Assembly (NCBI GenBank): GCA_964603985.1
Contig: CAZRXG010000014.1
Span: 1-64,000, forward strand
Direction of reading: 5' to 3'
DNA: 64,000 nucleotides
Source: CAZRXG01 sp964603985
Lineage (GTDB): Bacteria > Chloroflexota > Anaerolineae > Aggregatilineales > UBA3940
The position numbers and the translations under genes were made by a program. Below are positions 59,096-64,000 of the stretch, in pieces. The notes under the pieces are model-generated. The model did not search any database. It saw nothing but the letters and a program-made list of their open reading frames with translations, and had not been told where the DNA came from. Position 1 is the stretch's first letter, and every line of letters starts with the position of its first letter.

Positions 59096-59404
59096 ATGAC
59101 GGGGACACTGACATTTGACCAGATCCTCCAGGCCGCCGAGAGGTTGACTCCCGAAGAGCAGGCGGCATTGGTCGCACGCCTGAAAGCCGGGATCGCTGCG
59201 GCGTCCGGGACGGTCACTCGTGAGCGGGTGCTCGCCGAGTTTGAGCGGCGCAGGACCGCAGGTGCTTTTGAGAGCGTGGAAAGCCTGCGCGGGAAGTTTG
59301 CCCACCCGGCTTTAGACCTCAGTTTCGAGGAGATCCAGGCCATCACCCACGAAGCGGCGACAGAGTGGGAAAACGAAGTGGACAACCTCGATGGCAGCCG
59401 TTGA
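59096..59404 (+). CDS. Putative antitoxin of a PIN-toxin pair
   Basis: 102 residues, largely helical and charged. The first half (LTFDQILQAAERLTPEEQAA, LVARLKAGIAA) is typical of small antitoxin-like helical proteins; no classical AbrB or RHH fold is evident. CAAGGAGGACG precedes ATG 59096, and a TATAAT (59050-59055) lies upstream. Its end overlaps the PIN-domain gene by 14 bp, the arrangement of a type II toxin-antitoxin operon with the antitoxin first. The assignment rests on this context rather than on sequence family. Confidence 0.7.
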   Translation: MTGTLTFDQILQAAERLTPEEQAALVARLKAGIAAASGTVTRERVLAEFERRRTAGAFESVESLRGKFAHPALDLSFEEIQAITHEAATEWENEVDNLDGSR

Positions 59405-59795
59405 GTCTATCTATGTGGTGGATACCCATGCGTTGCTGTGGCACCTGGTTGGGGATAGGAAGCTGAGCAGCCGTGCCGCAGAGATATTCGACGCGGCGGA
59501 TGGAGGTGAGACACAACTGGTGGTGTCTGCCATTGTGCTGGCCGAGTTGTACCACCTCAATCAAAAGCGTCGATCTCCTCTCGATTTTTCGGATGTGTTT
59601 AACGAGCTGGCGGACAGCCCGGCGTATCAACTCGTTCCTTTCGAGCCGGGACATGTGCTGGATTTCGCCCGCGATGCTTCGGTGACGGAACTACACGACC
59701 GGATTATCGCCGGGCTGGCTCGTCGCCTGGACGCTCCATTGCTCACGTTTGACCCGGTCATCGCGGCATCTGGCGTAGCGAAGGTTGAGTGGTGA
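59391..59795 (+). CDS. PIN-domain ribonuclease toxin (VapC-like)
   Basis: 134 residues of the PIN family. The four acidic active-site residues are in place: D11 (YVVDTHALLWHL), E52 (VLAELYHL), D103 (ELHDRIIAG) and D121 (LLTFDPVI). VDTHALLW is characteristic of type II toxin VapC-like nucleases that cleave RNA. It overlaps the preceding antitoxin candidate, and both lie in the accessory patch between ridA and adh. Its stop is followed 18 bp later by the first duplicated adh 3' end (59813). Confidence 0.9.
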   Translation: MAAVESIYVVDTHALLWHLVGDRKLSSRAAEIFDAADGGETQLVVSAIVLAELYHLNQKRRSPLDFSDVFNELADSPAYQLVPFEPGHVLDFARDASVTELHDRIIAGLARRLDAPLLTFDPVIAASGVAKVEW

Positions 59796-59812
59796 GCGGG
59801 GGAGGGCTACTC

Positions 59813-59942
59813 CCGGATCACCCGCGTCTCAGCTCTCCGGCGCGATCACGGTGCGCACGTGCCCGCCAAACCTCTCAAGCTCGTCCATCACCGAACTGGT
59901 GGCCTGCGAGTAGGGGCCGGCTGCGGCAGTCAACCGGTATGG
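59813..59942 (-). repeat. Mosaic fragment: adh 3'-end copy fused to a piece of the ridA 5' region
   Basis: 59813-59893 repeats the end of the alcohol dehydrogenase gene with its stop and about 15 bp beyond (compare 62849-62929). It is translated as VMDELERFGGHVRTVIAPES. Directly next to it, 59900-59919 equals ridA 57930-57949 (reading GPYSQATS), and 59928-59942 equals 58060-58074. No complete gene is present. Confidence 0.85.
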
Positions 59943-60024
59943 GTGTGACAGCGCGCCAGACAGCATCTGGATATAATAGCAGATGGTCCCCTGTGCGGGG
60001 AGCAACATCGAAAGGAGAATATTC

Positions 60025-60558
60025 ATGGGTGGAGGTCTTTTCTCTGGCAAGCCCAATCCGGAAGTGCAGGTGCTGCTGCGGGTGCTGATTCCGCCGGAGG
60101 TGGGCGAGTTCTCGGACGAGGCGATCGACAAAGCCAGCAGTCCGAGGGGACAGGGTATGCTCGATTTACTCGGCTTTGCGGGATACTCGTTCATGGACGC
60201 GATGATGGGCCAGACCGAGATCAAAGGCCTGCGCCACGGTCGGGAGGTCTCTCTGTATTTTGGGATGAGTGGCGGCAAGCCATCGGTGACGACGCACGTG
60301 GCTGTGGGCGCAGTGCCGTTCGAAGTGAGCTTCAAAGATAAAGAGGCCAAACTGGAAGGCATGGGACTTCCGTCCGGCGTGCTGGATGTGATACGACAGT
60401 TCGGTCCGCTCGACAAGGGTGTGCGCATTGAAGGGGCCTCCGACGGCATTACCATCGACCGGAAACGGTCGTCGAAAGACGCCGCCTCTTGGAAGGGGAC
60501 GATCCAGTGGCTCAGCGACGTGCGGCTGGCCGAAAGCCTGGCCGACGTCTTCAGCTAA
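60025..60558 (+). CDS. Hypothetical protein, 177 residues
   Basis: ATG 60025 with GAAAGGAGAATATTC upstream; TATAAT at 59972-59977 is a possible -10 box. The protein is soluble, glycine-rich at the start (MGGGLFSGKPNPEVQVLLRV), with GMSGGKPSVTTHVAVGAVPF and GVRIEGASDGITIDRKRSS segments suggesting beta structure. No family is recognised. It lies between two duplicated adh 3' ends (59813-59893 and 60631-60726), which makes it look like cargo. The rest of 60559-60881 has no gene apart from the duplicated tail. Confidence 0.65.
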   Translation: MGGGLFSGKPNPEVQVLLRVLIPPEVGEFSDEAIDKASSPRGQGMLDLLGFAGYSFMDAMMGQTEIKGLRHGREVSLYFGMSGGKPSVTTHVAVGAVPFEVSFKDKEAKLEGMGLPSGVLDVIRQFGPLDKGVRIEGASDGITIDRKRSSKDAASWKGTIQWLSDVRLAESLADVFS

Positions 60559-60630
60559 TTGCGAGCTGGGCGGTCTTCAGACGGGCGGGCACAGCACCCA
60601 TAGGCATTAGACGGGACAGGGGGGCGACAC

Positions 60631-60726
60631 CCGGATCCACCCGCGCCTCAGCCCTCCGGCGTGATCACGGTGCGCACGTGCCCGCCTAATTCTTCAAGCT
60701 CATCCATCACCGCGTTGATGGCATCT
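60631..60726 (-). repeat. Second duplicated copy of the adh 3' end
   Basis: This is nearly identical to 62849-62942. On the minus strand it encodes ADAINAVMDELEELGGHVRT, then VITPEG and stop, the last 26 residues of the alcohol dehydrogenase with two changes. Sequence outside this segment is unrelated to adh. Confidence 0.9.
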
Positions 60727-60881
60727 GCACAGACTGTCTGCTTAACCACGCAGGCCTTGAATTCGGCGTGCGATGAAGCGGTCAGCTTCAACACGTTGTC
60801 AGGCCGCCAAACTGGAGTGAAAGCAATTTGCCCCCAAAACCAAAGCAGGTCGTAAATAGTGAACAAACCGAAACCTATACC

Positions 60882-61691
60882 ATGTCTCATACCATCGAAG
60901 ATGACATTGAGCGGATTGCTTATATACCGAGAAAACGTCATTTTCAAACGCCTATTTTAATGCAGCATGGGATGTGGCACGGGGCCTGGTGTTGGCAGTT
61001 GTGGCAGGAATTGCTAGCCGAATGGGGCTGGGAAAGTCACGCCTTTAGTCTGCCCGATCATGCTGGGTCGCCCCATAGAAGGCCCATTGCTCTGTGCACC
61101 TTGGGGTATTATCTGAAATTTCTCGAGGCCGAAGTGAACCGCCTACCACAACGTCCCATCTTAATGGGCCATAGTATGGGCGGAGCCTTAACCCAATGGT
61201 ATCTCAAATACGTTGGCGATGACTTACCGGCAGCAGTATTGGTTGCTGCTTGGCCATCACATTCTCTACTCCAATCTGGCATACAACTATGTATACATGA
61301 TCGGGCTGGCGCTTTGTTAGCATTCCTATCACTCACGGCGACCCCCTACGTTCGCAACCCACAGCGGGCCGCTCACTTGCTTATCAGCCCCAAGGCCGTC
61401 TACTCGCCGGAAGAACTACACGCCAAATTAGGGCCGGAGTCGGTCATTGTTTGCCTCCAACATATGCCGCCATTTTGGAGACCTCCAACAGAAGTGCAAA
61501 CACCCATGTTGTGTTTGGCCGGAGAAATCGACATGGCTATCAGCGCAGATTCAGTGCGAAAGTCGGCGGCCTATTACGATGCCAAGTGCGTGACGGTAGA
61601 GCAAGCCGGACACAATTTGATGATGGAGCGCAACTATCGTCAGACGGCAGAGACTATTCACAATTGGTTAGTTGAGCAAGGGATAGATTAG
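60882..61691 (+). CDS. Alpha/beta hydrolase, probable integron-cassette gene
   Basis: 269 residues of the alpha/beta hydrolase fold. The oxyanion region is LMQHGMWHGAWCWQLW, the nucleophile elbow MGHSMGGALTQWY, the acid region CLAGEIDMAIS and the histidine VEQAGHNLMMERNY. ATG 60882 is the only start near the fold's first strand; no good ribosome binding site is visible. Base composition is far less GC-rich than the genome. An attC-like site begins 25 bp after its stop (61716), the structure of an integron gene cassette. The substrate is unknown. Confidence 0.85.
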   Translation: MSHTIEDDIERIAYIPRKRHFQTPILMQHGMWHGAWCWQLWQELLAEWGWESHAFSLPDHAGSPHRRPIALCTLGYYLKFLEAEVNRLPQRPILMGHSMGGALTQWYLKYVGDDLPAAVLVAAWPSHSLLQSGIQLCIHDRAGALLAFLSLTATPYVRNPQRAAHLLISPKAVYSPEELHAKLGPESVIVCLQHMPPFWRPPTEVQTPMLCLAGEIDMAISADSVRKSAAYYDAKCVTVEQAGHNLMMERNYRQTAETIHNWLVEQGID

Positions 61692-61715
61692 AAAGAATCG
61701 GTCAGCCAAAAACCG

Positions 61716-61848
61716 GCCTAACAAGCGCGTGCAGGCCGACACCGCTTCCGCGTCCGGGTATCGGCGCGAAAATGGGTTATGTAACGTACCCCGAATTGAA
61801 GCGTCTTTCGGAAAAATCGCGGCGCGGCTGACGCGCAGGGCGTTATGC
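61716..61848 (+). mobile_element. attC-like integron recombination site
   Basis: It begins with inverse core GCCTAAC (61716-61722) and ends with core GTTATGC (61842-61848), 133 bp apart, within the usual attC size. Inner arms GCGCGTGCAGGCCGAC and GCGGCTGACGCGC are complementary apart from bulged bases, as in attC folded single strands. It sits directly after a low-GC hydrolase gene. No integrase gene is present in the window. Confidence 0.65.
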
Positions 61849-61883
61849 GGCGAATTTGCGATACACAGACTGTGGCGCCCGAC

Positions 61884-62804
61884 TTACCGCAGCAAATCTT
61901 CTAGACTGCGCGGTCCTGGCCAGGGTAACTGACGACCAACCCAGGGGCCAATCCGTCGCGGCCAGGCAAGACCGGCCAGAGGCACCAAAAAGAAGGCTGC
62001 AATTGTCGCAAACAAGACTACTCCCGCGAGTGTGCTGTCGGTCTCCAGTAACCGGTCAAATGTCCCTGCTACGAAGAACAACAGGAACACAACAACCAGT
62101 AGAATGATAAGCAGAACGGTCACCAACTCCCCGATGTTCTGAACCTTTTTCCTGTAGCGGTTGAGCTCACTTATTCTCTCGCATATGGCAAGATACAATC
62201 GCATGGAGTTCTGAGAAGGAATCGACGTGCCTCTACTCTCGGCTATTGCCGCTACCCGCTGTCTGTGTCGATGCCACAAACGCTCTGCTGAGGAATTATC
62301 AACCAGCTCGAGGTAGTACCCTGCGCGCGGGTGATGTTCGGTGGCCCATAGGAACACCCGGTCACCACGCACCCAGTTCATAAACCTCTGCAGCAGTGCG
62401 CTTTCGAATATGTCGCGCAGCCCCTTGATTGGATCGCGTCGCTGCGGCCGCCCCATTGGCTTTGTGGTTGTTTCGATGATTGCTCCATCTTCCAGGATAG
62501 TGCGAAGCTCGATCAACTGGTCGTCGAAGAAGCGCTCTAATTCAGCGAAGGCAGTTTCATCTTGGCTGGCCGTTATTTCAGTTACCTGCCCCTCTGTCAA
62601 CACTCGCCTGACGAGTTCGGCATCATTGTCTTTCTCGAACATCAACGTCATCTGGGCCTGCCTGGCTGGCGAGTCTGAACTGCGTGCTTCAAGAAACCCC
62701 ACCCGCTTAAAGCCAAGGGTCAGGAGCGCCTCCCGTAACTCTGGAAGTTGATCCGCTCTCCCTTCAGCGTCGGGATTCCCGGTCACATCGGTATACAGGG
62801 TCAT
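61884..62804 (-). CDS. Hypothetical protein with two C-terminal transmembrane helices
   Basis: 306 residues. A soluble N-terminal part (about 1-215) has EGRADQLPELREALLTLGF and a regular spread of Glu/Arg-rich helices. Two transmembrane helices follow (about 228-252, VTVLLIILLVVVFLLFFVAG; about 263-283), with a short basic end (WPRRIGPWVGRQL). No family is recognised. ATG 62804 lies just after the adh tail (62865), so it runs in the same direction as adh and may have been inserted immediately downstream of it. Base composition is lower than core genes. Confidence 0.7.
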   Translation of the reverse strand: MTLYTDVTGNPDAEGRADQLPELREALLTLGFKRVGFLEARSSDSPARQAQMTLMFEKDNDAELVRRVLTEGQVTEITASQDETAFAELERFFDDQLIELRTILEDGAIIETTTKPMGRPQRRDPIKGLRDIFESALLQRFMNWVRGDRVFLWATEHHPRAGYYLELVDNSSAERLWHRHRQRVAAIAESRGTSIPSQNSMRLYLAICERISELNRYRKKVQNIGELVTVLLIILLVVVFLLFFVAGTFDRLLETDSTLAGVVLFATIAAFFLVPLAGLAWPRRIGPWVGRQLPWPGPRSLEDLLR

Positions 62805-62864
62805 GATGTCTTATTTTGTCTACGTGCCGGTGATGTTCGGAAGGGTATCCGGAGCACCCGCGCT

Positions 62865-63899
62865 TCAGCTCTCCGGCGTGATCACGGTGCGCACGTGCCC
62901 GCCAAATTCTTCAAGCTCGTCCATCACCGCGTTGATGGCATCCGCGTCGAGCGGCACGGTGTTGGTCACCACGGCGGAGAAGTCCAGCATCCCCCGGCTG
63001 GCATATTCCAGCAGCAGTGGCAGTTCGTGCAGCAGGTGATCCGAGCAGCCGATCACCTCGGCCTCCCGGCCCAGGAGATCGGGGTACGAGTCGATCTCGA
63101 AGGGCGTGGTGGTGATGCCCGCCAGCCCCGCCCGCCCGAACACCGCCAGGCACTCGACGCACTGGCGCATCGTCTGCGGGTGCCCGATCAGCTCAAGCGC
63201 CACGTCCACGCCCCGACCGCCGGTCAGGTCGCGGATCGCGGCTACCGGGTCGCCCTGTGCCGCGTTGACCGCGACCGCCCCGTACCCCTCGGCCACCTTG
63301 AGCTTGTCGGCATTGATGTCCACGGCGTAGACCTCTAAGGCACCCAACGCCCCGGCGAGCTGGATCGCCGACATGCCCAGCCCACCCGCGCCGAACACCG
63401 CGACGGTCTCACCGGGCGCGAGGCGCGTCTTGCGCAGCGCGTGGAACGTGGTGCTCGACGAGCACATCATCACCGCGCCATGCTCGAACGAGATCGCGTC
63501 CGGCAGGGGCACGGCATTGCGGGCAGGCACGGCGATGTACTCGGCATAGCCGCCGTCGCAGTGCTTGCCGATCATCGCTCCCTGCACGCAGAACTGCTCA
63601 CTGCCCAGGCTGCAATAGTAGCAATCGCCGCAGGTCAGCAGGTAATGCAGGCATACCCGGTCGCCCACTTTGACGCTGCTCACCTGCGCGCCGACCTTCT
63701 CCACCACCCCCGCGACCTCGTGGCCCAGCGTCTGCGGCAGCGGGCCTACCGCCGAGGTACCGGCCCGGTAATGCACGTCCGAGTGGCAGATCCCGGCTGC
63801 TTTAACCTTCACCAGCACGTCCCGGTCACCCACGACGGGCACCGGAACGTCCTGCATCTCAAGCGGCTTCCCGATCTCGATCAGGCGCACGGCTTTCAT
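62865..63899 (-). CDS. Zinc-dependent alcohol dehydrogenase (MDR superfamily)
   Basis: 344 residues, NAD(P)-dependent oxidation of an alcohol in the cytoplasm. The catalytic zinc is bound by C38 (GICHSDVHYR), H60-E61 (LGHEVAG) and a later site. The structural zinc has C90, C93, C96, C104 (CGDCYYCSLGSEQFC). The coenzyme-binding motif is VFGAGGLGMSA. ATG 63899 gives a normal N terminus. Its 3' end (stop at 62865) is the source of the two truncated copies at 60631 and 59813. A further gene lies directly upstream at 63923, so the two may be co-transcribed. Confidence 0.93.
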   Translation of the reverse strand: MKAVRLIEIGKPLEMQDVPVPVVGDRDVLVKVKAAGICHSDVHYRAGTSAVGPLPQTLGHEVAGVVEKVGAQVSSVKVGDRVCLHYLLTCGDCYYCSLGSEQFCVQGAMIGKHCDGGYAEYIAVPARNAVPLPDAISFEHGAVMMCSSSTTFHALRKTRLAPGETVAVFGAGGLGMSAIQLAGALGALEVYAVDINADKLKVAEGYGAVAVNAAQGDPVAAIRDLTGGRGVDVALELIGHPQTMRQCVECLAVFGRAGLAGITTTPFEIDSYPDLLGREAEVIGCSDHLLHELPLLLEYASRGMLDFSAVVTNTVPLDADAINAVMDELEEFGGHVRTVITPES

Positions 63900-63922
63900 G
63901 GTTACTCCTCTCCCGGCAGGTG

Positions 63923-64000
63923 TTACAGCGCCCCGTTCGACGCGCGCACGATCTCCTCTTTCAGGAAGACGACCTCATCCTTCCCGCTCAGCTTCTCGTT
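63923..64000 (-). CDS. C-terminal end of an unidentified protein (partial at right edge)
   Basis: Only the last 25 codons are in the window: NEKLSGKDEVVFLKEEIVRA, then SNGAL and stop TAA (complement of 63923-63925). The end is 23 bp upstream of the adh start on the same strand, so it is probably the preceding gene of an operon with adh. There is too little sequence for identification. Confidence 0.6.
   Translation of the reverse strand, partial: NEKLSGKDEVVFLKEEIVRASNGAL

Noticed and set aside
60730..60881. Second attC site upstream of the hydrolase cassette (GCTTAAC ... GTTGTCA)
   Set aside because: The right-hand core does not fit GTTRRRY and the arms are not complementary.
60648..60947. 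99-codon minus-strand gene with adh-like C terminus
   Set aside because: Only the last 26 residues are related to alcohol dehydrogenase; the rest is antisense to the hydrolase leader and lacks a plausible start, so it is treated as a duplicated gene tail.

Overview
The window looks like chromosomal DNA of a GC-rich bacterium of the Chloroflexota, most likely an Anaerolineae-type anaerobe. This is an inference from gene content: membrane-anchored Ser/Thr kinases with long extracytoplasmic tails, a SpoVS homologue, several giant GT39/DUF2723 membrane glycosyltransferases, Thr/Pro-rich lipoproteins, and an HdrCBA-MvhDGA electron-bifurcation operon. I saw no rRNA, tRNA, CRISPR array, phage structural gene, transposase or integrase gene.

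Layout. 1-6.2 kb: housekeeping genes on both strands (cold-shock protein with an acidic repeat tail, PLP aminotransferase, CopC-like protein, threonine/serine dehydratase, MFS transporter, esterase). 6.3-8.7 kb: a small ferredoxin, a one-helix hypothetical protein and a Cys-rich repeat lipoprotein. 9.4-17.5 kb: the metabolic centre of the window, hdrC-hdrB-hdrA-mvhD-mvhG-mvhA followed by the hydrogenase maturation protease and a cyclic-nucleotide-domain protein. Together these should couple H2 oxidation to reduction of ferredoxin and an unknown disulfide-type acceptor. 17.5-22 kb: a FGE-sulfatase gene fragment, a SRPBCC protein, an SDR reductase, a CpaB-like pilus protein and a membrane-anchored protein. 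22.2-26.4 kb: an ECF sigma/anti-sigma pair, then a complete energy-coupling-factor vitamin-type transporter (S, T, A1, A2).

26.8-29.8 kb: a radical-SAM DNA repair/modification candidate under a textbook promoter whose spacer contains a LexA-type box, then alanine racemase and SpoVS. 30-57.6 kb: a cell-surface region with LysM/peptidase and kinase genes, four GT39/DUF2723-type glycosyltransferases sharing a C-terminal beta domain, a YfhO-like membrane protein, a TIR-zinc-ribbon protein, tandem SDRs, a glycoside-hydrolase-like protein sharing an unnamed 100-residue domain with its neighbour, and a CinA-nucleotidyltransferase fusion.

57.6-64 kb: a patchwork between ridA and a zinc alcohol dehydrogenase. 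It holds lower-GC cargo genes (hypotheticals, a PIN toxin-antitoxin pair, a hydrolase followed by an integron-type attC site), separated by duplicated copies of the adh 3' end. One copy is fused to a piece of ridA. This is the clearest accessory region.

Dispersed through the window are copies of a 245-bp repeat with conserved nested hairpins, found at 1.8, 34.2 and 45 kb with a relative at 16.2 kb. The candidates most worth following are the SOS-type radical SAM gene, the modular adh-tail/attC region, the duplicated 100-residue domain and the TIR-zinc-ribbon protein.
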